Part shown: one piece after another, positions 10,201 to 18,866 of the stretch | Layout of the letters: each line of letters opens with the position of its first letter | Position numbering within the stretch: the first letter of the stretch is position 1 | Assembly: GCA_013399305.1 (NCBI GenBank) | Contig: VXAI01000039.1 | Span: 753,732 to 817,731, forward strand | Direction: 5' to 3' | DNA from: Rostratula benghalensis | Lineage: Eukaryota; Chordata; Aves; Charadriiformes; Rostratulidae | DNA: 64,000 nt | Notes under the pieces: model-generated | Databases searched by the model: none | Told to the model about the DNA's origin: nothing | Seen by the model: the letters and a program-made list of their open reading frames with translations, nothing else | Made by a program: the position numbers and the translations under genes

Positions 10201-12535
10201 CATCCCCTGATAAAGCAGTCTGGGAACGTGGAGAACCCTGATGAGAATGGCCTGTTTAGCTCCTAGGGAGTACAGTTATATTTTAGTGGGGCAGCTGTGC
10301 TCCTATCTCTGTATATAGGGGGGATGAGCCTGTAAACTATGTACATTTAACAGAAGCCTAATTTAGAGATGTATTTCTGAACTTGCTCCTTTTAGGCGAG
10401 TCATTGCTTTGGCAGGGGTGAAAGGGTTTAGGGCAATCTCAGATTACACTCATTTCCATGGCAAAGGCTAAGTTTTCTGGCTGTAGTCTGGGCTGGGAAA
10501 TAAGGGAGGCTGTGCTGGAGCAAACCTTGGCATCAGTAACCCTGTGAAAAACAGGGGAAGAAGTCCCAAGCTGGAGCTGTAGGAATGCACTTAACTGCAT
10601 CAGCACTTACACCCTAAAAACTGAGCGTCTCTCCTTAGCAAGGAATTTATTTGATCCAGTCAGGAAGATGAATATGAAAAAGAATATTTCTACTCAGAAA
10701 CTCTACAGTTTCTCATTACAGGCATTCCTTTCCTGGCTATGAGTGGGCAACAGTGGGAGAAAAAAAGTAATATTAGCTAAAATGTACAAATCCCATTTGT
10801 ACCCAAATTACCTTGTAGTTAGGTGACAGAAAAATAACGGGTGCTGGGAAAGTAAGAATGCTCCTTCTTGTGACCATGTCTATAGAGGAAGGGTGCTGGG
10901 TGATCATCCATTTGGAGAGGGAGTGTGTCTCCTTGGGGGCTGCTGTGGACAAAGCCCATGTCAGCACATCCCTCCCCTATTCTGAACCCATGTAGGTGCC
11001 AACGCAGGTTACAACTGCTGCGGCCTTGGCCAGAGCATCCTCGCGGTTACAGTGTCTCGCAGAGCCCCGTGTCAGGAAGGTGAACTGCTGCTATGAGCAC
11101 GGCTTTCCTGAATCTGTCATCCGTCCGGTAAGGCATCACCTCCTGGGACCACACACGGCAGGAACGCTGGGCAGAGGGGAAGGCACTGGGTGCCCAGTTG
11201 CTGGTGGCTGTCTTCATGGCAGCCCTGGGCGTGCTGCTGTCTGTAAGGCTGACACAGCTGCTTCCTGGGCTGGAGACCAGGACTCGTCCTCATGCAGAGC
11301 GTGAACTGGCTCCCAGCAGACATCCCCAGAGGAAGGGCAGGCCTGTGCCTAGGCTTGCAGTTGTGGGGATGAGGAGAGATGGACAAGTGTCCCAACTGGG
11401 ATCTCCAGTGCTGGGGGATGGGTTGGACAAAGGGCTATGAGTAAGAAGAGGACAGAGGGCAGGTTTTGGGACTGGCCAGGCAGTGATTTCTCCTTCCATG
11501 GCTTGTCTGTTGCCAGACACAGCTGTGGACAGGATCGTGTACCAGCTGTGTGTGGTCAGTGGCTGTGAACCTGGGTACGCTGAGTTGTGGGCTGGTCGCC
11601 CTTGAATGTCAAGAGCGCCTGTAAGGACCTTCCTCCACATTCTACAGGTTTCCAAGTTTGCTCAGGAGGCAATTGCAAGCCCTCGGATCCTGGAGCTGGC
11701 TAGGCCAAAAAGATTGCATCCTGAGTATATGCATCTGCGGGATCCTGAGTGGCCGGTGACGAAGGCTGCAAAACAGGCAGTGGCAACACCAAGGCTTGTG
11801 GAACTGGCCCAGCCTTGCAAAAGGTAGGTGCTGCTTCCCTGCCATGGGGAAATGATCAAATGTCAGCCCATTGTGTGCAGGCCATGGCACCTTGTTGATG
11901 TGGGTCTGGCCAGTGTGATTAAGCCACTGCTCTTCCACTTCTAAGATGCACAGATTTTTTATGGCTGGATGTGCTACTGCTACATGGATTGCGGTTTGAA
12001 AAGCATTTTTGAGGTGGAAGGAGAATAAAAGAGAAGAAATAGGAACTTTCTAATTCCAGTAGGAATTACTGGTTGGGACTTCTTAATTATTAATTACAAT
12101 TATAAAAAGCAACCAGCTGACAGATGGCACATTCATGTTGCCCAGCATGATGCGGCTGGCCTCAACCCAAGCTGCAGGGAATGGTGTGTAGGATGTTTCA
12201 GGGAGGGTGAGGGAATGCTTGGCTGTGTTGGCTGTGTCAGTGAGAGATGGGGCACCCTCTCTCACTAGTGTCCTGCTGACAGCAGTGGAGGCATGATTGC
12301 TTTTGTCCTCCCTTGATGGGGAAGGGCAGGGCTCAAGTGGAGGTGTGTCAGCCGGCAGGCAGGTTTGAGAGCTGGCCCTGCTTCATGTGGAATTGACCAG
12401 CTCTGTCCTCACCCCCCCAGGCCTCCTATGGTCTTCATTCAGTTCAATCCAGATGCTTTCACAGTGAAGGAGGCTGCTAAGAAGGCAACTTGTTCTGCTC
12501 GGATCCAAGAACTGGCTCGTCCGATTAAACGCTGA
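1168..12535 (+). CDS. THEGL: THEGL (SPMAP2L), THEG-repeat sperm protein, N-terminus incomplete
   Basis: Spliced gene. Solid coding exons are 3409-3459, 4469-4591, 9409-9528, 9843-9963, 10996-11127, 11648-11823 and 12421-12535; 1168-1201 is tentative. Phases agree at every junction (2-2, 2-2, 2-2, 0-0, 0-0, 2-2), and the solid exons encode about 278 residues to a TGA. The product carries eight THEG motifs of the form (S/P)[79 protein letters not shown] and [11 protein letters not shown]. Typical W-V/W-P residues stand about 15-20 residues before several motifs. THEG-family proteins are testis-expressed and associate with sperm-tail microtubules. HOPX and SPINK2 as neighbours match human 4q12, which favours THEGL over THEG. 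The acidic N-terminal part seen in mammalian THEG was not found. A ~3.1-kb CR1 lies in the intron 4592-9408. Confidence 0.88.
1202..3408 (+). other. Presumed THEGL intron
   Basis: Between the tentative and the first solid THEGL exon. It contains a 19-base T run at about 1719-1737 and otherwise unique-looking sequence. No THEG motif or other recognisable coding stretch was seen on either strand. Confidence 0.4.
3409..3459 (+). CDS. THEGL: THEGL exon, THEG motif 1
   Basis: 51-base exon between TTTGACAG (AG at 3407-3408) and GG|GTAAGG (GT at 3460-3461). It encodes [16 protein letters not shown] with split codons at both ends (1 base leading, 2 trailing). The core LAEPKK is the first clear THEG motif. 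The trailing GG joins the leading G of the next exon to give Gly. Confidence 0.82.
3460..4468 (+). other. THEGL intron
   Basis: 1.0-kb intron. It contains a short (ATT)n tract at about 4092-4110. Nothing else recognised. Confidence 0.7.
4469..4591 (+). CDS. THEGL: THEGL exon, THEG motif 2
   Basis: 123-base exon, acceptor CTTGGTAG (AG at 4467-4468), donor ACAG|GTCAGT (GT at 4592-4593), phase 2 on both sides. It encodes [10 protein letters not shown]... followed by [18 protein letters not shown]. The F-x-W start resembles the 'GYAWISP' region after the first motif in mammalian THEG (from memory of the family). Confidence 0.88.
6549..6637. repeat. (T5-8 C)n microsatellite
   Basis: About 90 bases of T runs interrupted by single C residues, lying inside the minus-strand CR1. 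The purine-rich complement produces a spurious Lys-rich reading frame. It is not part of the CR1 consensus and probably expanded in place. Confidence 0.9.
6679..6746. repeat. Two-copy 34-bp tandem duplication
   Basis: The motif TCTGTATAACCTAACAAGAT recurs with a 34-base offset (starts 6681 and 6715), followed in both copies by a ..TGTACACCT tail. Only one base differs between the copies in the stretch I compared, which indicates a recent local duplication inside the CR1 copy. Confidence 0.85.
7851..9408 (+). other. Remainder of THEGL intron
   Basis: Intron sequence between the 5' end of the antisense CR1 and the next THEGL exon. No gene, exon or repeat recognised. Confidence 0.6.
9409..9528 (+). 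CDS. THEGL: THEGL exon, THEG motif 3
   Basis: 120-base exon, acceptor CTTGTACAG (AG at 9407-9408), donor AAAG|GTGAGA (GT at 9529-9530), phase 2 on both sides. The AG of the previous exon plus C gives Ser, then [17 protein letters not shown] and the motif [12 protein letters not shown] second AG at 9413-9414 could be an alternative acceptor but would break the phase. Confidence 0.88.
9529..9842 (+). other. THEGL intron
   Basis: 314-base intron with normal GT-AG ends. Nothing else seen. Confidence 0.8.
9843..9963 (+). CDS. THEGL: THEGL exon, THEG motif 4
   Basis: 121-base exon, acceptor CTTCCAG (AG at 9841-9842), donor AGAG|GTGAGG (GT at 9964-9965). It starts with one base completing Arg and ends in phase 0. 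It encodes [19 protein letters not shown] then [21 protein letters not shown]. The WPV-x(n)-[11 protein letters not shown] arrangement is the canonical THEG repeat. Confidence 0.92.
9964..10995 (+). other. THEGL intron
   Basis: 1.03-kb intron, unremarkable. No second gene or repeat recognised on either strand. Confidence 0.7.
10996..11127 (+). CDS. THEGL: THEGL exon, degenerate THEG motif 5
   Basis: 132-base exon (44 codons), acceptor CATGTAG (AG at 10994-10995), donor TCCG|GTAAGG (GT at 11128-11129), phase 0 on both sides. It encodes [32 protein letters not shown]...SVIRP. The motif [10 protein letters not shown] is the least typical of the set: Cys replaces the acidic residue and Arg replaces the final Lys. 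Only the short acceptor pyrimidine tract is weak. Confidence 0.8.
11128..11647 (+). other. THEGL intron
   Basis: 520-base intron bounded by GTAAGG and TCTACAG. No other feature seen. Confidence 0.75.
11648..11823 (+). CDS. THEGL: THEGL exon, THEG motifs 6 and 7
   Basis: 176-base exon, acceptor TTCTACAG (AG at 11646-11647), donor AAAG|GTAGGT (GT at 11824-11825), starting in phase 0 and ending in phase 2. It holds two full repeats: [20 protein letters not shown] and, after [30 protein letters not shown]. The exon carries a two-repeat unit where the others carry one. Confidence 0.93.
11824..12420 (+). other. Last THEGL intron
   Basis: 597-base intron ending in a C-rich tract and CAG at 12418-12420. 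Nothing else recognised. Confidence 0.8.
12421..12535 (+). CDS. THEGL: THEGL last coding exon, THEG motif 8
   Basis: The C-rich acceptor CCCCCCCAG precedes a leading G that completes Arg, then [20 protein letters not shown] and the terminal motif [12 protein letters not shown] before TGA at 12533-12535. The PPMV.F..NP opening resembles a repeat spacer. Ending directly after a THEG motif gives a short C-terminus. Confidence 0.92.
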
Positions 12536-12707
12536 GCTCCCTCAGAAACAGAGCCCACTGCTCATGCCAGCTGTCCCTATCACCCCTGGAACATCACCCC
12601 CTTTGGGCTGTGCTGGAAAAACCTCCTTGAACACGGCGCAGAGACAGCCCTCAGCAGCAACACTTCTGTACGAGCAGCCAATTTTACTGGGCTTATCCGG
12701 GGAGTTA

Positions 12708-12713
12708 AATAAA
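12708..12713 (+). terminator. THEGL poly(A) signal AATAAA
   Basis: Canonical AATAAA 173 bases after the THEGL stop codon, followed by a GT/T-containing stretch. It implies a 3' UTR of about 190-200 bases. Confidence 0.75.
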
Positions 12714-12735
12714 ACGGTCATTCTTTAAGAGCAAA

Positions 12736-14248
12736 AGAATCAGCAGGGAAAAAGAGAAGAATTCGACTTAATATGGAACCACTCTCTGTAGGATGGGTTA
12801 TGTCTGGAGCTTATTGCTCTCTTTTTTTTTTTTTTTTTTTTTTTTTCTATGACAGTTAAGTAATGAAACAACTGCTAGGGGAAGCCAGCACAGGAACTGT
12901 TTTTTCATATAAGTGTGGTAAACCGAAGCCAACAGCGCATAATAGGTTGATGCAACACAACTCCTGCCCTTGGGTTTCAAAATTTTTGCTTAAGTTCAGA
13001 GATATTCTTAGTAATGCTCAAGTTTTGTGCTTGTGACAGAAGCAGAAACACAAAAGGCTGCAGAAGTCCGGATCCAGGGCTGGATTTGATAAGGTGCAAA
13101 GCTTTAGTATAGATCTTTGAAATGTTGGGGTGACGTGTGTTGAGTTGGCTTGGACTTGGGGGCTGTTTTTTCAAATGTCTGGAGAATAGGAGGGTCCAGC
13201 CTTTTCCTTTACATGCATCTTCGATACAAGTTACACAAGTGGGTTAAATTATTGCAGTTCAGATAATCAGTTGTGTGACCCTGGGCAGAATAATAGAGCT
13301 CTGCGCTGGGATTTTTGGAGCCTAACTCAAAAAAGCAGAGTTCTCCTCAGTGTAAGGGAGAAGGCATGTTGCAAAGATTAAGAACAAAACAGATATTGGT
13401 GCCAGAGTCTGCAGAACAAAACTTGAGCTCCAGTCAGGTCTGAGGGTGTGTCAGTTTGGCAGCTGGCTTGCAGGGGAACAACACAGCCTGTGTGGGATGT
13501 GGCACAGGGAGATTGCTTTTCTCTGTTTCCTACGAGTTTGGTGTGCTTTGTACTGGCAACCTGGCCACTGGCAATGGGCTGGAGATACTGAGGCATGAGA
13601 GATGCCCTTCAGCAAGGATCAAAAGCCTTAGATGAAAGTACCATTAAAGGGGAACAATTAAACATAAGGGTTCTTTCAAGCACGTGGCAGTTTCAACGCC
13701 AGTGTATCTTAATCTTCCCTTTGTTAAGCTGATTCTCCTTCCAAAGGAGTAGAGGCAGGTGATCACAAACCAGAAGAGGATTAATCAGAGGATCCACTAA
13801 TTGATTCAATAATCCAATAAGCAGAGGATTTTTGAGCCATTTTGAACAAGGTAAGGTCACTGGGTAATGGTGCTGGATGTTTTTCAGTCCGTGCATTGTC
13901 CTGTACAGTTTGGGCTTTGTGCAAGAGCGTTGGCGCAGCTGCATCCCTCAGGCTTGAGAATGGCCAGAAGGATGCTGATATCTGTTACCCACTACCTTGT
14001 GGGGGAACCCCAGCAGCACCAGCCTCTGCCACCTCGGGGCTTGGGCTGCATGTGGAGCTGCCAGGGGTGGGCCTGTGGGTGTCCTAGAAGAGAGGCTGCC
14101 CGTGTCTGTGGGCTATCCCTGTGGTGAGAGGGAATACTCATGGTGCCTTGCAGACCTGTTGCCCACCTAGAGGAGTCTGCCTCCTTCTACTGGGGCAAGG
14201 AGCATAAGCAAGGACAAAACACATCTCCTCTCATCAAGAAACTGGGTT
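12736..14248. other. Intergenic, between convergent THEGL and HOPX
   Basis: About 1.5 kb between the two poly(A) signals. It contains a T run of about 26 at 12821-12846. No coding sequence recognised. Confidence 0.6.
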
Positions 14249-14254
14249 TTTATT
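14249..14254 (-). terminator. Candidate HOPX poly(A) signal
   Basis: TTTATT on the + strand reads AATAAA on the minus strand, about 620 bases after the HOPX stop. That predicts a 3' UTR of roughly 640 bases. Within it lie an A-rich run (14267-14294, T-rich in the transcript) and a short CA/TA tract near 14688-14712. Confidence 0.55.
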
Positions 14255-14874
14255 AATGCATTGGGGGAAAAAAAAAAAGAAAAAAAAAAAAAAAGATCAG
14301 TTCTTTCCCTTTGATGTCCTTTTACAGAAATGTGAGAAATGCATTTGAGGGGTGCTTGGCTTGGTCTGATTATGGTGTAGGCACTCGGTTTGCCAATGGC
14401 CAGAGCTGGCTCAGGCATCCTGAGCTAACCAAGATCACTAAAACAACACATCTGTTTATCTAGGTGTCCCCTTGCCTACATGATCTGTACATTAAGTCTA
14501 GCACACATACATTGCTGCTGGGGATTGTAAGGAGAATAAACCCTTTTTTCCCCCTTTTATGTTTGCATCTTTCATGGCTGCTTTTCTGTAAGTCTGGGAC
14601 AAGGGCATGAGATTGCCTTGTGCTGTGGAGCCACTGTTAATTGGATGGGAAACACTAGACAGGCTATGCAGCCATCGGAAGCTGTATACACACACACACA
14701 TAGATATATATAATATGCTTTTCCTGGTTATGTACACTTTAAATAAAATATGTTAAATAGCAGGTTATTACTTTGTATCTCAAAACTTATTTGCAACAGA
14801 AGAACCCCAAGGAATTCAACTCTGAAGAGCTTCACCAGCATTTACAGCAGATGCGGGGACTGGAGCAGCATCCC

Positions 14875-14952
14875 CTAGTCCCTGACAGACCCACTTTCTG
14901 AAGGCAGCCCTTCTGACTTCCTCCACTCTGCCAGACGCTGCTTGAACCATTT
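14875..14952 (-). CDS. HOPX: HOPX last coding exon
   Basis: The minus-strand acceptor CCCTCCAG (AG at 14954-14953) opens directly on AAATGGTTCAAG (KWFK), and 25 codons run to TAG at 14877-14875. It carries the conserved third helix and the LPSE...SV.D tail of HOPX. This frame is short and lies beside an A-rich run of about 24 (14962-14985), so it is easy to miss. Confidence 0.96.
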   Translation of the reverse strand, partial: KWFKQRLAEWRKSEGLPSESGSVRD

Positions 14953-17900
14953 CTGGAGGGGGAAAAAAAAAAAAAAAAAAAAAAAGAGAGAGAGATTGAA
15001 TGCACTGAGCTGAGTGATTTGCTAAAGGTGCAGTTGTGGTCAGCATGTGGGACCAGGTGAGGGAAACTCACTGTTTCCAGGCAGTAGAGTCAGCAAGACA
15101 ACTGCTCTTGACCGAGCAGTCATGTTACCTATGTGTGCACCTCTTTCACACTCATTTCTCTTGCTCACTTCAGATCTTGACAGCATAGGGCAGTCTTTTT
15201 TTATCGCTGTGAGTTCTTGCAAACACATTGAGAGATTGGATAAGGTGCTGCTGGATGGTGTCTGCTTAAATGGCTGGAGCAGTGAAACAATCACAAAATC
15301 TCCATGGTTGGAAAGGGCCTCTAAGATCATCGAGTCCAACCATACACACACAAACCCCCCTACAATCTCAGCTACAAGAGGATGCCACTAGAGCATCCCC
15401 TGAAGTGCCACATCTGCATGTTCCTTAAATACGTGCAGGGATGGTGACTCAACCACCTCCTTGGGCAGGCTGGTCCACTGTCCTGACCACTCTTTCAGTA
15501 AAGTAATTCTTCCTAATTTCTAAACAAAACCTCTGCTGCTGCAACTTCAGACCATTTCCTCTGATCCTGTCATTATTCACTTGGGAGAAGAGGCCAACAC
15601 CGCTTCTCTACAACCTCCTTTCAGGTAGTTGTAGAGGGCAAGGAGGTCCTCCCTCAGCCTCCTCTTTTCCAAACTAAACATGTTTAGTTCCCTCAGCCTC
15701 TCCTCATATGACTTGTTCTCTAACCCCCTCACCAGCTTGGTAGGTCTCCTCTGGACACGCTGCAGCACTTCAATGTCCTTCTGGTAGTGAGGGGCCCAGA
15801 ACTGGACACAGTACTCGAGATGAGGCCTCACCAGTGGTGAGCACAAAGGCATGATCACTTCCCTACTCCTGCTGGCCATGCTATTCCTGATGCAAGCAGG
15901 AATCAATACAATTACTGCAGATCCAAAAATGTCAGGAATCAAAAGCTTACCTGCTTCAGAAGGGCTGGGAGCGACAACATGGTGGCTCTCAGATGATTTA
16001 AAAATAGACTTTAAATACAAATAGACTTTAAAAATGGGTTAAAAATTATCTTAGTCTTCAAGCAATATGAATGGCTATGTTATGCTGTAGTAACTTAACA
16101 TCCCTAAGCTAACTCGCAGAGCTGCTGCTGCCACTTCAACACAGCCGCAATGTAGAATGTTAGATAAAATGCAGCTGGATAAAGCCACCCAACCTCCCTA
16201 AGAAAGATAGAAAACTCACGTGTGCCGGAAGCACAGCTCAGCCTTTTGTTTGGGAACGCGTCTGTGATCTGCTTTGTTGCTGCTCATTTGGTTGCTATAT
16301 TTGTTCATGGCTATTTTTGAAGCTATTGTGGTCCGTAATGAAACAACCACAGTGCTCTCTACAAGCGGCTGTCGCGCTAGCACTGCCTTGGATCATATCC
16401 AGGCAGATGATTGCTTGCCTCGCCTCCTCCCAAAAATTTCACTTCCTATCCTAAATAATCATCTCCTGTTGACTCAGTACCTCTTTGCATCTCATTTTTA
16501 CTAAATTTTTTATTAAAATGGTTGCTATATCTAGCTGATAAAGCACTCCAGATGCCAAGAGCAATGATTCTCTGTGACATATGCAATGCAGGCACTTTGC
16601 AGTTCTCTGTCCCAGTCTCAACCCTGTCCCTGATGTGACCTTCATCTTCAGATTTCCAGGAGCACCCTGGATTTGTGGAAAAAGGTGGCTGACAGGGAAA
16701 CTTTTAAGACATCTGCAGAGTTGTCTTGGACATATGTGGCCTGTGTTTACAGCTTCAGGAGAAGAAACAACCATGGAGCAGTGCTATTTCTGAGGAGGAA
16801 AAGGTATTTCAGGTGTACTGCCTCCTTGCCACCTCCAACACTCAGTGCAATGTGGTACCTACCCGTCACCAAAGCACAACAGAGGAGGGGTCTCCTTTTC
16901 CACTCCAGCCAAGGACTATCAATGTAATGGATGTTATACCAACATCTTTCCCTGGGACAGGCTAACTGCTGGTGTTACCTACTTGGCTGTCATATCCCTT
17001 TGGCTTTGCCCAGGGAGAGCCAGGCTTGGCACCTCTCTGCAAAGTGCTGCTAACTTTTCAGTGGGTTGGATTTCTTTTCTATACCCATCAATGATGCTAG
17101 GGGTCTAGTAGTTTATAAAACATCTGCATCATGACCTGAAGGAACTGGGAAGGAGCCATTTGCTTCTGAAGCCCAAGATAGCCTGCAAGCAGTCAGATGG
17201 AGCACAGGGCTCGGTGGAAATCCCAGACAGTGGCAGCCTGTCCCTGTGGAGGGACATTTGGAGGTGTCTATGTCTCCTGGAGAGGCTGACAGACTTGCGC
17301 AACTTCTGGGCTTGGGGATACTGAAATAACTAATTGCACTGAGTGACAATGTGCACAGCCTGAGCATGTCCCACAACACATCTGCAGGAATTTTATCTAT
17401 CCTGCATCCATTTTCTTCAAACCATAAAGACAGCAGTGGTTTGGGCACCCAAGACTACCAGAAATGGGTTGGAAGGAAAGGACACCATGCATGGATTGTA
17501 AATTCAAGGCTCCACAGCCAGCCTGTGGCTCTTGGCATGTGCCCTTGTTCTTGCTGTGGGAAGCCCTAGCTTGGTCTTCAAACCCAGGCTGGGGATGGGG
17601 GTCCTGTGCAGGGGGGTGCAAGGATCCCAGTGAAGCACAGGGCAGCTGTGAGATGAAGGGACTGTGATTGCAGGGGAAGAGACTTTGGGCATGCAAAGGC
17701 AGGAACACATGGGGTGCAGGGAGAATGTGGGGTGCAGGGTGGTGCAATGGAGTTCTGTGGATACAGTACGGAGTTGGGAATACACTGGGGGCTGCAGAGG
17801 AGATTTGTGGGTGCACTACGCGGTGCAGAGTGGGGCAGAGAGTGTAAGCAGGGAACCTGTGGGGCACAGAGGGGTCCAAGGGGTGCAGTAGGAAGCATGT

Positions 17901-18151
17901 AGGGGGACAGAAGGGTGCAGGGGTGTGATTGAGAGCTAGGGATAGGACAAGCAGGAGAAGTGGGGGGAACGTGAGCTGGGCAAGGCAGTGATGGTGTCCA
18001 CACTCACCAGAGTCTGCTCCTCGGAGAGCCCAGTCTCAGCTGCGATGAGGCACAGCGTGGTGGGGTCAGGATGCTTGTTCACCTTGCAGAAGTTGTACTC
18101 CAGGATCTCTAGTTGCTCCTCAGTGGGAGTCACTGGCTTCTCCGTGGCCAT
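14875..18151 (-). CDS. HOPX: HOPX, homeodomain-only protein
   Basis: Two coding exons on the minus strand, 18151-18008 (48 codons) and 14952-14875 (25 codons plus TAG), joined in phase 0. Total is 73 residues, the length of the standard human isoform. The protein starts [20 protein letters not shown], continues with [20 protein letters not shown] and, after the junction, reads [20 protein letters not shown]. This is the HOPX homeodomain fold: helices 1-2 in the first exon and the [10 protein letters not shown] recognition-helix equivalent in the second. Known HOPX does not bind DNA; it acts as a nuclear cofactor of SRF and histone deacetylases in heart, lung and stem cells. An upstream in-frame ATG formed at the first exon junction could add MEK. 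The intron carries a CR1 fragment and a G-rich degenerate repeat. Confidence 0.96.
14962..14985. repeat. Poly(A) tract next to HOPX splice acceptor
   Basis: About 24 A residues on the + strand. On the HOPX transcript this is a long U run only about 10 bases upstream of the acceptor AG, so it serves as or extends the polypyrimidine tract. It is followed by a short (GA)n. Confidence 0.85.
15290..15897 (-). mobile_element. CR1 LINE 3' fragment (-) in HOPX intron
   Basis: This fragment matches the 3' ~610 bases of the CR1 at 4742-5350 almost base for base (same CTCCATGGTTGG start, same [21 protein letters not shown] coding block). It differs by scattered substitutions and a small deletion. It is truncated at its 5' end after GATGCAAG, where unique sequence resumes. 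It lies in the same orientation as HOPX transcription. Confidence 0.93.
15898..17595 (-). other. HOPX intron, unique part
   Basis: Intron between the CR1 fragment and the G-rich repeat. No other element recognised; open frames here lack family features. Confidence 0.6.
17596..17935. repeat. Degenerate G-rich minisatellite (GGGGTGCAG-like)
   Basis: About 340 bases on the + strand dominated by repeats of GGGGTGCAG, GGTGCAGGG and GGGGCAGAG, with irregular spacing. The strand is G-rich and C-poor, so the HOPX transcript is C-rich here. It lies about 75 bases from the donor of HOPX exon 2. Confidence 0.6.
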
Positions 18152-18157
18152 CTTCTC
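18008..18157 (-). CDS. HOPX: HOPX first main coding exon
   Basis: Acceptor CCCCAG (AG at 18159-18158) then GAGAAGATGGCC; the conventional ATG is at 18151. The exon ends GACTCTG|GTGAGTG (GT at 18007-18006). It encodes the N-terminal ~48 residues including EILEYNF and [15 protein letters not shown]. The two codons before the ATG (GAG AAG) are open and become coding if the first-exon ATG is used. Confidence 0.95.
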
Positions 18158-18437
18158 CTGGGGCAGGGCTATGGGGCCAGGCACTGTGGAGAGGGGCTGG
18201 CATCAATGCCCAGCCTGAGAGTGGCTACTGGGGCCACACCTGCTGAGACCCAGATTTGCCATCCACGTCCCCACCAGCTCCTCCCTCCCAGTAGCTTCTG
18301 ACTGCAGCAGGGCACAACTCCCTTCCTTAAGGCATACTGGGGAGCTCAGCCGAGAGCCCCAGCTTCCCAGCAACTCTTGTCTGGGTTTCCTCACTGTGGC
18401 AACCGCATGCCAACAGCGCTCAGCTGAGCTGTCTCAC

Positions 18438-18470
18438 CATCCTTAGCTGGCAGGAAACTGCAGCCTGTCC
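18438..18470 (-). promoter_or_regulatory. HOPX: Probable HOPX first exon
   Basis: It starts about 28-33 bases downstream of the TATA box at 18503-18497 and ends with a clean donor GGATG|GTGAGAC (GT at 18437-18436). The last three bases are ATG (18440-18438) with A at -3. Splicing to 18157 gives ATG GAG AAG ATG GCC, an in-frame N-terminal extension of three residues (MEK) before the usual start. The exon may therefore be coding. The transcription start is inferred from TATA spacing. Confidence 0.6.
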
Positions 18471-18496
18471 TCTGCTCAGCACTCCCCTGTTGCTGT

Positions 18497-18580
18497 ATTT
18501 ATAGCCAGTGTGACTCCCGTGGGGACGATTCCTGTTTACAACCGTATTTAGGCCTGGGCGTCACTTGGGAGTGATGTCAC
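18497..18580 (-). promoter_or_regulatory. HOPX: HOPX core promoter: TATA box with CArG-like and CRE-like sites
   Basis: On the minus strand TATAAAT lies at 18503-18497. Upstream are CCTAAATACGG (18552-18542), one mismatch from the SRF CArG consensus, and TGACATCA (18579-18572), a CRE/AP-1-like half-palindrome. HOPX function is known to be tied to SRF, which makes the CArG-like site notable. Motif matches alone are weak evidence for binding. Confidence 0.55.
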
Positions 18581-18710
18581 AGCAAGGGGCATGTTGAGGG
18601 GGTTAATTTAAAGATATTAATTAGAAAACATTATATCTCCTCTGGGTGAGGGGATAGTATCTGGCATCCAATCTAGTGGTTGTATTTATTTTTTTTTCCC
18701 TTCTCCTCAG

Positions 18711-18866
18711 CAACCAGGCAAGTTTGCGCAGGAGAATCACAAACCAGAAGATCTTTTGGGAGAATGGGCTTGGACCCAACAATTATCCCATTTTCCCTCC
18801 TGATCAGTGTCCTCGTCCTCCTCCTAGCAACATTGCCAGACCTGACCCAAAGTTGGCAATGAACAG
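18711..18866 (+). CDS. Orphan exon-like segment, unknown gene
   Basis: 156 bases between an excellent acceptor (T9CCCTTCTCCTCAG, ending at 18710) and a consensus donor CAG|GTAAGC (GT at 18867-18868). The length is a multiple of three. The frame with phase 2 on both sides is fully open and encodes a Pro/Asn-rich peptide: NQASLRRRITNQKIFWENGL, then a Pro-rich PIFPPDQCPRPPPSN stretch, ending RPDPKLAMN. A second frame contains a hydrophobic stretch (MGLDPTIIPFSLLISVLVLL) but stops near the end. I recognise no family. It lies divergent to HOPX about 210 bases upstream of its TATA box, so it could belong to a divergent transcript or be a decoy exon. Confidence 0.35.
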
